In this document: positions 42,506 to 51,453 of the stretch, in pieces
Numbering within the stretch: the first letter of the stretch is position 1
Layout: the number at the start of each line of letters is the position of its first letter
Origin: Phenylobacterium kunshanense
Lineage (GTDB): Bacteria > Pseudomonadota > Alphaproteobacteria > Caulobacterales > Caulobacteraceae
DNA length: 64,000 nucleotides
Direction of reading: 5' to 3'
Assembly: GCF_003254525.1 (NCBI RefSeq)
Contig: NZ_QFYS01000003.1
Span: 186,001 to 250,000, forward strand
The notes under the pieces: generated by a model
What the model was told of the DNA's origin: nothing
Databases searched by the model: none
Seen by the model: only the letters and a program-made list of their open reading frames with translations
Program-made: the position numbers and the translations under genes

Positions 42506-43768
42506 ATGGCCAACGACGAAGCCGAGAATGCTTTCTGGAGCACCGTGGACCGGCGGCGTCAAGCGGTCGCCCGGGCCCTGGGGTCCGTTTGCAATGAGCT
42601 GAAGCTCAAACCCGCGCGGCTAGTCAGTGTCGCACGGTCAATGAGCCTTGAGGTGGACGCAAAGTCGATCCAGCGGGTGCAGACCTACGCCAGGCAGTTG
42701 GAGGCCGAGGAGGCCATCACGAAGCCGATGGGAACGAAGCTAGCGCAGGTATCGGTCCCCGGGGCGAACAGCTCGGCGCGTACGTCGCGCAAAGGGACCC
42801 TGAACCCGCCCAGCAAGTTCAGCCGGGTTGCGCGTGTCCTCCTCCACATCATCGACGACCACGACGGCTTGAACCCCGAAAGGAAGCTGGCCGAGGTGGG
42901 CGAAGGCCTGCGGGCGCTGATAAAGGACTTGGAGGCGAAGGTCGGCGCGACGCCCGCGCCCGCCAAGGCTCCGGCCAAGGACCCTGCCCGCGCCGAGCTC
43001 GAAGCGTTCGGGGCGCTCGCCATCGAGAAGCTGACAGCCGAGCTGGGCGCACCGGCCGGCGACTTCTCGTTGGTCGCGGATCGCTTCCTGACGGAGGAAG
43101 ACAAGGCAGCTGGGCAAGCTCACTTCGTCTGCTACCGCTTCCATTCGCGGCCTGGGTACGTCGTCAAGAGCTTCATGGCCATCATGGCACCGACACCAGC
43201 TTTTCCGGGCTGCTCCTTCTTCCACGCCTTTGTCGATCTGGACGAGGAGGGACCGCGGTTCACTCGGGGTCTGGTCGTGCCTGCCGGAGAGTGGGTCTAC
43301 TTCCTCGGCGCGATGAAGGAGTACAATGCGCTGAAGCTCATGATGGTGAAGGGGAGGCGATTCCGGCGCGCGAAGCGGTTCCACGGACTAGCGCTCTCCA
43401 TGGACAGCGAAACGCCCATCGCGGCGCGGTTCGTCATGCGACGCTGTGAGGCGAAACGGCACGATCAAGCCAACATCGGCGTCTTCGAACTTGAAGATAT
43501 TCGGGAAGAGATCGGAGACCTCCTCGGCTCGATCCGCAACCGCGTCGACTTCGAGTTCGACCCGCATCGTCCGGTGACCTTCGACGATCGACCCATTTCC
43601 CAGAAGGACATGGTCCACGAAGTGCAGGACCAGTTCCGGCGGGCGGACGGCACCCCGCGGTTCAAGATCCCGGACGACGATGAACTCGTCGAATTCAACC
43701 CGGCGGATGACGAGTTCTACACGTTCAACGCAGCCTTGAAGATATGGTCCTCCGAAGAGGCGGAATAA
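42506..43768 (+). CDS. Large hypothetical protein (420 aa)
   Basis: This is a soluble protein of unknown function. Residues 1-150 are helical with a HTH-like segment (LKLKPARLVSVARSMSLEVD). A short Ala/Pro/Lys linker at ~150-160 leads to a compact C-terminal half rich in aromatic residues (HFVCYRFHSRPGYVVKSFMA, EWVYFLGAMKEYNALKLMMVKG, GLALSMDSETPIAARFVMRR). The C-terminal part could be a sensor or effector domain. It begins a forward-strand block ending with a DUF3883 protein and facing a methyltransferase-HNH gene, which suggests cargo with a defence role. Confidence 0.6.
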   Translation: MANDEAENAFWSTVDRRRQAVARALGSVCNELKLKPARLVSVARSMSLEVDAKSIQRVQTYARQLEAEEAITKPMGTKLAQVSVPGANSSARTSRKGTLNPPSKFSRVARVLLHIIDDHDGLNPERKLAEVGEGLRALIKDLEAKVGATPAPAKAPAKDPARAELEAFGALAIEKLTAELGAPAGDFSLVADRFLTEEDKAAGQAHFVCYRFHSRPGYVVKSFMAIMAPTPAFPGCSFFHAFVDLDEEGPRFTRGLVVPAGEWVYFLGAMKEYNALKLMMVKGRRFRRAKRFHGLALSMDSETPIAARFVMRRCEAKRHDQANIGVFELEDIREEIGDLLGSIRNRVDFEFDPHRPVTFDDRPISQKDMVHEVQDQFRRADGTPRFKIPDDDELVEFNPADDEFYTFNAALKIWSSEEAE

Positions 43769-44149
43769 CCCGTCACGACAGGCCGGCCGAAATGGCGTCG
43801 GGGCATCGGCGTCGAGGTACATTTCGAAGAGTCCCGTTGCTCGACCGACAGCCGTCCTTCGCGGCCCGAACTACTCGACCAACCACCAACGTCGGACGAT
43901 GGCTCTCGCGCCAGCCGACCCGTCCCGGCGTCTGAGAGCGTGGCCTGAGAGTCGGACCGCTCCCGAGCTGAGCGTCCCGAACACCACGCGCTCGCTTGGC
44001 GGGTGACTGACGGTGAAGGCTGCCCTCCCCACTCCGCCTCATGCAATGTCCGCTTTGCGTAGCGGCCCCAACTTCCGCAACTGGCGCAGAGGCGAAGCCC
44101 TTGAAGCACCCAGGACCTCCGCGCAAGCTAGGGCCAAGGGCGGAGCGGT
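43769..44149. other. Intergenic region upstream of DUF3883 gene
   Basis: No convincing gene on either strand; candidate frames are low in structured sequence. Contains no repeat that was noticed. It probably holds the promoter of the DUF3883 gene. Confidence 0.35.
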
Positions 44150-44995
44150 ATGGTCGATCAGAATAAGTACGGCACGGACTGGACCGACTCTGAGCTCGAT
44201 CTCATCGTTGCAGACTACTTCGCGATGTTGACCGCCGAGTTGCGCGGCGAGCGATACGTGAAGGCCCACCACTGTCGCGAAGTCATGAAGCTGACCGGCC
44301 GGACCCACAGGTCCGTCGAGTCGAAGCATATGAATATTTCGGCCGTGCTGGACCAGTTGGGGCGACCCACGATCGCCGGGTACAAGCCTTACCCGAACTA
44401 CCAACGGTCCATACTCCAGGCGATTGAGAGGTACCTGGCTAAGGAGCCGGTCCTCTGGGAGCCCGCGGCAAACGATTTCGATGCGGGAGGTGTTGTTGAT
44501 GGCCTACAGCTTCCCTTCCTGGAGCCGCCGCCGCTCCTGAGTCCAAGCACCGAACGGCCGGAAGGACTCCGACGATTGGTCCACAAGTTCGATGCTGGAG
44601 AACGCGACTTCCGCAACCGCGCGTTAGGAAAGGCCGGCGAGGAAGTGGTGCTGGCGTTCGAGCGGACGCGTCTAGAAGCCGAAGAACGCCCCGATCTTGC
44701 GCGCAAGGTGCGCTGGGTCGCCCAGGAAGACGGCGACGGGGCGGGTTACGACATTCTTTCGTTCGATCATGCCGGCCGCGAGCGCTTCGTGGAGGTGAAG
44801 ACCACGCTCGGCAATCGGATGACTCCCTTCTACCTGACCCGAAACGAGTGTGCGCTGTCCGAGGAGCGGCCTGATGCGTTTCGCCTCGTGCGCCTGTACG
44901 CGTTTGCGCAAGACCGGCGCGCGTTCGAACTCGAGCCGCCGTTGTCCGAAGTCGTTCGTCTCTCGCCGCTGACCTTCGAAGCTCGGTTCTCCTAG
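44150..44995 (+). CDS. DUF3883-domain, PD-(D/E)XK-like nuclease
   Basis: This 281-residue protein has an N-terminal DNA-binding-like region (GTDWTDSELDLIVADYFAML, CREVMKLTGRTHRSVESK) and a C-terminal DUF3883 domain. That domain shows KAGEEVVLAFERTRLE, GAGYDILSFD and RFVEVKTTLG, the GxxGE...GYDI...EVKTT pattern of restriction-like nucleases. DUF3883 is common in prokaryotic restriction and defence proteins. It lies 39 bases from the convergent methyltransferase-HNH gene. Confidence 0.75.
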   Translation: MVDQNKYGTDWTDSELDLIVADYFAMLTAELRGERYVKAHHCREVMKLTGRTHRSVESKHMNISAVLDQLGRPTIAGYKPYPNYQRSILQAIERYLAKEPVLWEPAANDFDAGGVVDGLQLPFLEPPPLLSPSTERPEGLRRLVHKFDAGERDFRNRALGKAGEEVVLAFERTRLEAEERPDLARKVRWVAQEDGDGAGYDILSFDHAGRERFVEVKTTLGNRMTPFYLTRNECALSEERPDAFRLVRLYAFAQDRRAFELEPPLSEVVRLSPLTFEARFS

Positions 44996-45034
44996 AGCCG
45001 GCGCCGAACAGTTCGCCGCTCTTTGGGCTTCGCG

Positions 45035-46753
45035 TCACGGCCCTGTCCATTCCTGTACCTGCTGATCCTGCCTGAGGCGGAGACGGCGCCATTCGAGGCC
45101 CGCGAAGACGTCATCGAGGTCACGCCCGCCTTGGACGGGGAGGGCGGCGTCCACCTCCCGCCAGAACCGGTCGGCGAGGGCGTCATCCGCCTCCCAGGCG
45201 AGCGACCACCACTTCTGAAACCCATCCCGCGCCTGGTTCAAGGCCGTCGCGGACGGGAGCCGGTCTCGTTTAGCGTTGCGGTTGACGCTCGGACGAGCGG
45301 GAAAGAGGTTCCAGAGATCGCCGCACGGCCAAGCCGTCCAGGGAAGGCAGTGATCGATGTCCAAACTGTCGGCGCGAAGGCGGCTGCCCGTCCAAACGCA
45401 CCGCACCGTCTCGCCGCGCGCCATGAGGCGCTTTGCGACATCGCGGGCGAGGGCGGTGTCGCGCGCCGGGTCGAGCCAGAGCAGCGCACCTTCGGCTTCG
45501 CCCGGGGCCACGGTGCGGCCCATCCGCAGACCAAATCCTTGGATGAGCCGCGCCCATTCGGTGATCAGCACAGGTTCCACCCACGCGCCCAATCGCTGGA
45601 GCGTGCGCCAGACGGGACCAGGTACGCCAATCATTCCGAAGCTTCGGAGCGTCTCCGCGTCCATGGTGATTTCGCCCGCAAAGCGCGGTGCGCGCGCGGG
45701 CGCAGCCTCGAAGACCGGCTTCTGAGAATTCGGATAGCGGGTGAAGTGCGCCGGCATTCGGCTGATGTTCGAGCGAGCATCTGCCAGCGCCTGCGCCACG
45801 GTCGCGGCGCGCGAACCCGTGAACCTGGCGCCAATCCTGAGGTCCTGCCCGGCGACGCGGTCGGCGAGAAGCTGCCGGAAGGCGTCGCCCGCGAACCCAA
45901 GGCGATCGGCGCCGCGGTTGCCGGGGAGCTGCGGGAGATCGGCGGCGGCCAGCGGCAGGTACATCCGCAGCCAGTTCAGCGCCACCGCGCCGAGTGGAAG
46001 GTCGACAACGTCCTCGTCGTGACGTTCGACGGCGAGCGCCGGGGCGGTGTCCGCGATCCGCGCGACGGCGCGAAGAAGGCCGAGCTTATAGGTCGCCGAC
46101 TTGTCGTCGTTGAGGATGATGCCGCGCAGCAGCGGCAGGGCGCCGGCGCCGTCGTCAGGCATCTGCAGGACGTAGGTCGTCCATTCCACCTCCGAGCGTT
46201 GCTGAAGGTCCGCGCCGGCCGCGACCTTCAGGATCATCAGGCCTTGCGCCCGGGCATGCGCCTCGAGTTCGCTGGTGGAGACGGGCCACATCGGTCGGTC
46301 GGTCGAGCAGGCGCCGTCCCGCACCGATATGAGCAGACGTCCGCCGGGCTTGAGCAAGGTTGCGATCTTCCGGAACGCTCTGGACCGTTGCTCCGGCGGA
46401 ACATGCATGAAGACGCCGCTCATGAGGATGACGTCGAACGCCAGGCCGAGGCGATGAGTAGCGGCGAGGGCGGGGAGGCGGTCGTCGAGCCAGCGGATGC
46501 CTGATCCGATATGACGCGCCGCGCCTGCCTCTCTCATTCCGCGGGCGGGCTCGACGGCCACAACCTCGAACCCGAGGCTCACGAGCCAGGCGGCGTCTCG
46601 GCCGGAGCCGGCGCCTATGTCCAGAGCGAGGCGGTCGGAGCCTGGCGGCAGGAAGCCGAGGAACGCCGCGTGCACATCTTCCGCGCGCAGCTCTTCATAG
46701 CGCGCGACCAACGCCGCGCCATTTGCGTCATATCCGACAACCGGATCCTGCAC
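45035..46753 (-). CDS. SAM methyltransferase fused to HNH nuclease
   Basis: This is a 572-residue fusion. Residues 1-175 form a class I methyltransferase (ALDIGAGSGRDAAWLVSLG for SAM, EVVAVEPARGM, GVFMHVPPEQRSRAFRKIA). The middle part is helical. The C-terminal ~100 residues hold an HNH-type motif (LDIDHCLPWTAWPCGDLWNLF then NRNAKRDRLPS). One polypeptide thus pairs methylation and nuclease parts. The methyltransferase lacks the (N/D)PPY motif of DNA base methylases, so it may act on RNA or a small molecule. The ORF is continuous with no frameshift seen. Opposite orientation to the DUF3883 gene. Confidence 0.7.
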   Translation of the reverse strand: MQDPVVGYDANGAALVARYEELRAEDVHAAFLGFLPPGSDRLALDIGAGSGRDAAWLVSLGFEVVAVEPARGMREAGAARHIGSGIRWLDDRLPALAATHRLGLAFDVILMSGVFMHVPPEQRSRAFRKIATLLKPGGRLLISVRDGACSTDRPMWPVSTSELEAHARAQGLMILKVAAGADLQQRSEVEWTTYVLQMPDDGAGALPLLRGIILNDDKSATYKLGLLRAVARIADTAPALAVERHDEDVVDLPLGAVALNWLRMYLPLAAADLPQLPGNRGADRLGFAGDAFRQLLADRVAGQDLRIGARFTGSRAATVAQALADARSNISRMPAHFTRYPNSQKPVFEAAPARAPRFAGEITMDAETLRSFGMIGVPGPVWRTLQRLGAWVEPVLITEWARLIQGFGLRMGRTVAPGEAEGALLWLDPARDTALARDVAKRLMARGETVRCVWTGSRLRADSLDIDHCLPWTAWPCGDLWNLFPARPSVNRNAKRDRLPSATALNQARDGFQKWWSLAWEADDALADRFWREVDAALPVQGGRDLDDVFAGLEWRRLRLRQDQQVQEWTGP

Positions 46754-46955
46754 GTCTCAACCAACTCCCCACCCGCGGTGGAAGCTAGGGGAGGAGGGGC
46801 GCGCCGTTCAAGCCTCGCCGGGTTGGACTTCGAACGCTTCGGCAGCCTCGGCTGCCTGTACGAGTTGCTCGGCCACACGCCCTGCGAGCGGCACAGGCTG
46901 AGCCTGAAGCACCGCGTCGGGTGGAGGCGAAGGCAACCCCCGGCTAGGCAAGCCA

Positions 46956-47537
46956 CTACCCGCGCTGATGGTCCCTCGATTTCGCCCGTGCCGGCGTGAG
47001 AGACGCTCCCCGTTCGAGCCAGGTTGCAAGGCGGGTCCGGGCTGCGGCCAGGATGCGCTGCTGTTCGGCGGGTTCCACGATCCGCGACTTGACCACGCCT
47101 TCGACGATCCGGAGGCGGGTCTGGGCGTCGAGGGGCGAGTGCTGTCTTGAGCCTGAACGCGAGCGGTCCGGGTCGACTTGCTGGCGGTCGCGCTCCGTGG
47201 GGCGGTAGCCTCGGACTTCGAGGCCAGCGGCCTGGGCGCGGAGCCAAACTTCGCGGCGGAATTCGGTGTGGCCGCGGACGCTGATCGCGTTCCAGCCGCG
47301 GTGCTGGGCGATGGCGAGGAGGTCGCGGACCACGTGGGGATCGTTGCGGTCGGTGGTGAGGCGGCCGCCGTGGTCACGAAAGGCGGCCGCCTCGCTGCGT
47401 GCGCCGGCGTAGAAGCCCAGGCCGCGGCCCCCGCGAGCTTCGGTGAAGTAGCGGCGGCGCAGCTGCTCCGGGACGTCGCCGGGCGTGGAGGTCCGGCGGT
47501 CGCCCTCGGGGGCGACGATGTTGAGGTCTTCAGCCAT
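46956..47537 (-). CDS. LPD7-type protein of the conjugation region
   Basis: This 193-residue protein carries the LPD7 pattern (YFTEARGGRGLGFYAG, GGRLTTDRNDPHVVRDLLAI, HRGWNAISVRGHTEFRREVW, GLEVRGYRPTERD). LPD7 domains occur in large polyvalent proteins and next to relaxase or coupling genes, often moving with the DNA. The start ATG 47537 overlaps the end of the traG gene by eight bases, so it belongs to the transfer operon as its last gene. The C-terminal 60 residues are helical and Arg-rich. Confidence 0.65.
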   Translation of the reverse strand: MAEDLNIVAPEGDRRTSTPGDVPEQLRRRYFTEARGGRGLGFYAGARSEAAAFRDHGGRLTTDRNDPHVVRDLLAIAQHRGWNAISVRGHTEFRREVWLRAQAAGLEVRGYRPTERDRQQVDPDRSRSGSRQHSPLDAQTRLRIVEGVVKSRIVEPAEQQRILAAARTRLATWLERGASLTPARAKSRDHQRG

Positions 47538-49389
47538 GGGACGGCTCCTTGGCGGGCGCTGGCGTGGTGGCGTCGATGAACCGCTCGACCCAGGCTTCGA
47601 CCTCGGCGGGCGTCGCGCCCTCGGGCGGGAGCGCCTCAAGGCCCTCGGCGGCGAGCATCGGGGCGATCGCCTCGAGCGTCAGCGGATCGGCCGAGGATGC
47701 GGCGGGGGCGTCGTCGATGGGATAGTCGTCGATGGGGGCGGCCGGGTCGATGGGCGGCGGGGGACGAAGGCGGCGCCGGAAGGCCGCCTCAGCGAAGTAG
47801 CGCAGCTTGCGGCCTCGGATCGGCGGGATGCCGGCCTTCAGCACGATGAGGTCGTCCGCCGGCATCTGGGTGAGCTCCTGGGGCAGGAGGAGCGGGCGGC
47901 GCTGCTCGGATTCGCTGACGCTGCGATGTCCGCGCGAAAGGCCGCTGGGGCGGCTGCGGGAGGGGCTGCGGACGGTGGTGTCGCCGAGGCGCTCGGAGAG
48001 TTCGCGGGCGAGGCGGAGCTCCTTTGGCGCGAAGGCGATCTCCACCGCACAGTTGGACAGGATTTCCTCTGTGACATCGGCGCCGTATTCCGCGCGCAAC
48101 TGGGCGGGACTTTGCAGGACCGGGAGTAGGCGCAGGCCGTAGCCGGCGACGTACGCGAAGGCCTTGGCGAGCACCTCGGCGTGGCCCAGGCGCGCGAACT
48201 CGTCGAGCAAGACGAGCACCTGGTGCGGATGACGATCCGAGTCGGGGCGCTCGCGGCACGACAGGTCGATGAGCTGCTGGAAGAGCAAGGCGTACAGGGG
48301 CGCGAGGCGGATCAGGTTGTCCGGGGACGCGGCGAGATAGATCGAGGTGCGGCGGCTGCGAAGCGCGCCAAGGTCGAAGTCGCTGGCCGCGGTCGCGGCG
48401 CAGACGCGCGGGTTCAGCCAGAGGTTCAGCTTGGCGGTCAGGCTCTGGCGAACCGACGCGAAGGTGTTCTCCGAGGCTGAGGTGAAGTCGGTGAGCGCCC
48501 GGACGCAGCCGGTCGACAGCGGCCGGCCGTCCTCGCGGCGGCTGGCGATGAGGGCCGGGAAGCGCGTGCGGGGGTCGCCGGCGGTCAGCTCGGCGTAGAG
48601 CGAGCCCAGCGTGAGCGGGCGCTCCGGCGTCTCGGCGAGATAGGCGCCGACGCCGACAAACCCGGTTCGCGCCGACTCCGCCCAGAACGGATCGGCGTTC
48701 GGCGGGTGCGGGAAGAGCATGGCCGCGATGCGCTGCAGTTCGTCGAGGACCGCCACAGGGTCGGCGCGGTCGATGTGGCTGAGCGGATTGTAGCGCGAGG
48801 TGCGGCCCTGCGGATCGAGTGGATCGAACAGGTGGACCGCCTGGCCGTGGTGGGCGCGGAAGCCGGCGGTAGCCTCCCAGTTCTCCCGCTTCACGTCGAG
48901 GACCACGACCGAGTCCGGCCAGGTCAGCAGGTTCGGAATCACCACGCCGACGCCCTTGCCGGTGCGGGTTGGGGCATAGAGCATGACGTGCTCCTGCCCG
49001 CCGAAGACTAGCAGCCGTCCGGACTTGCGCCCGAGGAGGATGCCGGTGCGAGCGCGCAGGCCCGCCCGCCGGACCTCGGCTTCGCTCGCCCAGCGCGCTG
49101 CGCCGTACAGCGAGCGGCGGATCTGGCTGGCGGTCGCGAAGCCGAGCACGAGCACGGCTCCGCCCGCGCCGAGGACGCCGACCTTCAGCCAGCGCTGCAC
49201 CTCGGGGTCGTGGCGGAAGTACCAGAACCAGGCGGGGACCGCGGCCCAGTCGATGTCGCCGGACAGGCGGCGCAGGCCGGAAAGCGCGATCACCGCCGTC
49301 AGGCCCGCAAGGAGGGCCAGGACGGCCGCCGCCGCGCCGGCGCCGAGGGCGGCCTTAAGCGGCCACGGCGCGTGGGCGAAGCGGCTCAT
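47530..49389 (-). CDS. virD4: Type IV coupling protein (VirD4/TraG)
   Basis: This 619-residue ATPase docks the relaxosome to the type IV secretion channel. Two N-terminal transmembrane helices are seen at ~12-36 and 68-86. Walker A is YAPTRTGKGVGVVIPNLL and Walker B is VLVLLDEFARLG. A C-terminal acidic tail (DYPIDDAPAAS) may contact the relaxase. ATG 49389 overlaps the VirB11 stop by 35 bases. It is the standard IV-type arrangement, last of the core transfer genes before LPD7. Confidence 0.93.
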   Translation of the reverse strand: MSRFAHAPWPLKAALGAGAAAAVLALLAGLTAVIALSGLRRLSGDIDWAAVPAWFWYFRHDPEVQRWLKVGVLGAGGAVLVLGFATASQIRRSLYGAARWASEAEVRRAGLRARTGILLGRKSGRLLVFGGQEHVMLYAPTRTGKGVGVVIPNLLTWPDSVVVLDVKRENWEATAGFRAHHGQAVHLFDPLDPQGRTSRYNPLSHIDRADPVAVLDELQRIAAMLFPHPPNADPFWAESARTGFVGVGAYLAETPERPLTLGSLYAELTAGDPRTRFPALIASRREDGRPLSTGCVRALTDFTSASENTFASVRQSLTAKLNLWLNPRVCAATAASDFDLGALRSRRTSIYLAASPDNLIRLAPLYALLFQQLIDLSCRERPDSDRHPHQVLVLLDEFARLGHAEVLAKAFAYVAGYGLRLLPVLQSPAQLRAEYGADVTEEILSNCAVEIAFAPKELRLARELSERLGDTTVRSPSRSRPSGLSRGHRSVSESEQRRPLLLPQELTQMPADDLIVLKAGIPPIRGRKLRYFAEAAFRRRLRPPPPIDPAAPIDDYPIDDAPAASSADPLTLEAIAPMLAAEGLEALPPEGATPAEVEAWVERFIDATTPAPAKEPSHG

Positions 49390-50356
49390 GCCACACCTCC
49401 GCCAACCGGAACCGGCCGCCGTTCCGCTCGACGTGGACGACAACGTCCACGAGGGTCGTGAGCAGATGGCGGATGTCGTCACGGTGCAGGTCGCGGCCCG
49501 CCTCGCTCTCCTTCATCAGCAGGGTCAGCTGCTCGAAGGCCAGGCCCGCGGAATTGGCGTGCACGGTGGTGATCGACCCGGGATGGCCGGTGTTGACGTT
49601 GCGCAGGTAGAAGAAGGCCGAGGCGTCGCGCAGTTCCTGCAGCAGGATGCGGTCCGGGCGCATCCGCAGCGCGCTCTCCAGCAGTTCGCGCGGACCCACC
49701 CGGGCGAGCCCTTGTCCATCCTTGGCGTAGAGCAGGTGCACGGCGTTGCGGTGGGGGACCACGAGTTCGCGGGCGTCCTCGATCGTGATCAGCCGCTCAT
49801 GTTCCGGGATCAGTCCGACGAGGGCTTTGGCGAAGGTCGTCTTGCCGGAGCCGGTGGCGCCCGAGACCAGGATGTTGCGCCGGTCCTTGACCGCCTGCCG
49901 GAAGAAGGCCGGCCAGTCGCGGGTCTCGCGCAAGCTCGCCAGAGCGGGATCGGCGCGACGCAGGGGCGTGACGGCGGAGGCGGCGTCGTCGAAGTAGCCG
50001 TCCCGGGCGAGGTCCTCGAGCGCGAAGGTGGCCGCCGACGGCTTGCGGAGGGTCAGGGAGACGTGCTCGGCGGCCGGGGGCAGGACGATCTGGCAGCGCT
50101 CACCGCTCGGCAGCACCGTCGAGCACACCGGCCGCTCCGCAGAGACGTCCTGAGCCGTGGCCGCCGCGGCCGCCACCGCGATCCGCGTCAGCACCGCGGC
50201 CGTCAGCTCCGGCGCCGCGATCCAGCGCCAGCCCTGCGGGCCTTCCACGCCGAACTCGCCGGGCCGGTTGACGACCACTTCGGTGACGCCCGGCCCGTCC
50301 AGCTCGGCCCGGATGGGGGCCAGGTAATGCGTCAGGATCGCGGGGTCGAAGGTCAT
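49355..50356 (-). CDS. virB11: VirB11 secretion ATPase
   Basis: This 333-residue traffic ATPase is a hexameric inner-membrane motor of the T4SS. Walker A is VSGATGSGKTTFAKAL, the Asp box is ERLITIEDARELVVP, and the Walker B-like part is MRPDRILLQELRD with the His box TGHPGSITTVHAN. ATG 50356 overlaps the VirB10 stop by four bases, and its own end overlaps virD4. No missing residue seen. Confidence 0.93.
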   Translation of the reverse strand: MTFDPAILTHYLAPIRAELDGPGVTEVVVNRPGEFGVEGPQGWRWIAAPELTAAVLTRIAVAAAAATAQDVSAERPVCSTVLPSGERCQIVLPPAAEHVSLTLRKPSAATFALEDLARDGYFDDAASAVTPLRRADPALASLRETRDWPAFFRQAVKDRRNILVSGATGSGKTTFAKALVGLIPEHERLITIEDARELVVPHRNAVHLLYAKDGQGLARVGPRELLESALRMRPDRILLQELRDASAFFYLRNVNTGHPGSITTVHANSAGLAFEQLTLLMKESEAGRDLHRDDIRHLLTTLVDVVVHVERNGGRFRLAEVWHEPLRPRAVAA

Positions 50357-51453
50357 GGCCGCGGCCGCAGGGCATAGACGGAGGAAAAGTCGAGATCCTG
50401 GGCCACCTGGATCGCCACCTCGCTCCCCTGGTCCTTCCGAAGGGTCGGCCGGATGTCGTCGCCCTGGCGGACGGCGAGCCCGGCCGCGTCGGACGGGAGC
50501 CGCACCGTTCCGACCGCGCCGTCGTCGGCGAGGGCGGCTGCGCCGCCGTCGATGATCGAGAGCAGGATCGCGGCGCCGAAGCGGTCCCAGAAGTGGGTGT
50601 CGACCGTCCCGCCGAACCCGGCCCGCCCCAGGGCGTCGCTGGCCGGCGAAGCGAGCGAGATCGCCACGCCGTTCGGAGTGACCGCCCGGGTCCAGAGGAC
50701 GAAGACCCGGGCCTGGCCCTGGCGCATTCCCGTCCGGTACTCGCCGAGCACGCGCGCGCCCTTCTCGAGCAGCACGACCGCGCCGTTGTCGGAATAAACG
50801 TCCCGGTCGATCAAGCAGGTCACGTAGCCCGCCGTGGTGGTGTCGATCGCTGTCTGCAGCACGCAGGGGATCGTCGCGCCGGCGAGGACCAGGAAGTTGC
50901 GGTCGCCGACAGGCGCCGCAGTCGCGCGGCCGATGGTCGAGCCGCGGCGCAGGTCGTCGAGTTCGGTTGCGGCGCGGTCGGGCGCCAGCGCCGGGATGAG
51001 GGCGGGGGCGCCGCCGGCGAGCGACAGGCCCCCGCCCCGGGAGTACGCCATCAGGGGCGACCTCCGCGCCGCCTCTCGAGGAGACACGCTGCCGGTCCTG
51101 GTGGTCGGCGTGGAGGCCTCGGTGGTCGAGCCCTCGATCGCCGGCACGATGTCGCCGCCGCCGGGTTTTGTCAGGCTCGGCGAGCCGGCGCCGGGCTGCG
51201 CCAGCGTCGGGGGCGGGGATTTCGCCGGTTCGAACGCGACCACCTGGCGTGCAGGTGTTTCGCGCTTGCGCTCTGGGCGCGGCTGCTCGGCGCTCCAGGT
51301 GGCGAGCGCCACCGCGCCGCAGCCGACGAGCAGGCCCGCGAAGGCCAATGCCTTGCCGCGGCCGCCCGACGACAGGGGGCCTGCGATCGGGGAGATCGTA
51401 CGATCGAGCGGCGGGTCGGTATCGGGGCTGGAGGCTGTGGGGACGTCGGTCAC
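50353..51453 (-). CDS. virB10: VirB10 (TrbI-like) core complex protein
   Basis: This 366-residue protein spans the periplasm from inner to outer membrane. It has a short cytosolic tail, a membrane helix at ~36-52 (LAFAGLLVGCGAVALATW), a Pro-rich linker and the conserved beta-barrel C-terminal domain (LVLAGATIPCVLQTAIDTTT, GYVTCLIDRDVYSDNGAVVL, LEKGARVLGEYR). It is coupled to virB11 and virB9 by overlaps of four bases. Confidence 0.93.
   Translation of the reverse strand: MTDVPTASSPDTDPPLDRTISPIAGPLSSGGRGKALAFAGLLVGCGAVALATWSAEQPRPERKRETPARQVVAFEPAKSPPPTLAQPGAGSPSLTKPGGGDIVPAIEGSTTEASTPTTRTGSVSPREAARRSPLMAYSRGGGLSLAGGAPALIPALAPDRAATELDDLRRGSTIGRATAAPVGDRNFLVLAGATIPCVLQTAIDTTTAGYVTCLIDRDVYSDNGAVVLLEKGARVLGEYRTGMRQGQARVFVLWTRAVTPNGVAISLASPASDALGRAGFGGTVDTHFWDRFGAAILLSIIDGGAAALADDGAVGTVRLPSDAAGLAVRQGDDIRPTLRKDQGSEVAIQVAQDLDFSSVYALRPRP

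Noticed and set aside
44176-44188. GGACTGGACCGAC, identical to 13 bases of the dusA 5' end (62079-62091), as a left att core
   Set aside because: Both encode Asp-Trp-Thr-Asp in conserved coding sequence and the match stops at once on both sides; the ICE genes continue beyond it, so coincidence is more likely.
45023-46504. 493-residue plus-strand frame opposite the methyltransferase-HNH gene
   Set aside because: Antisense shadow with low-complexity Arg/Gly sequence; the reverse strand has clear SAM and HNH motifs.
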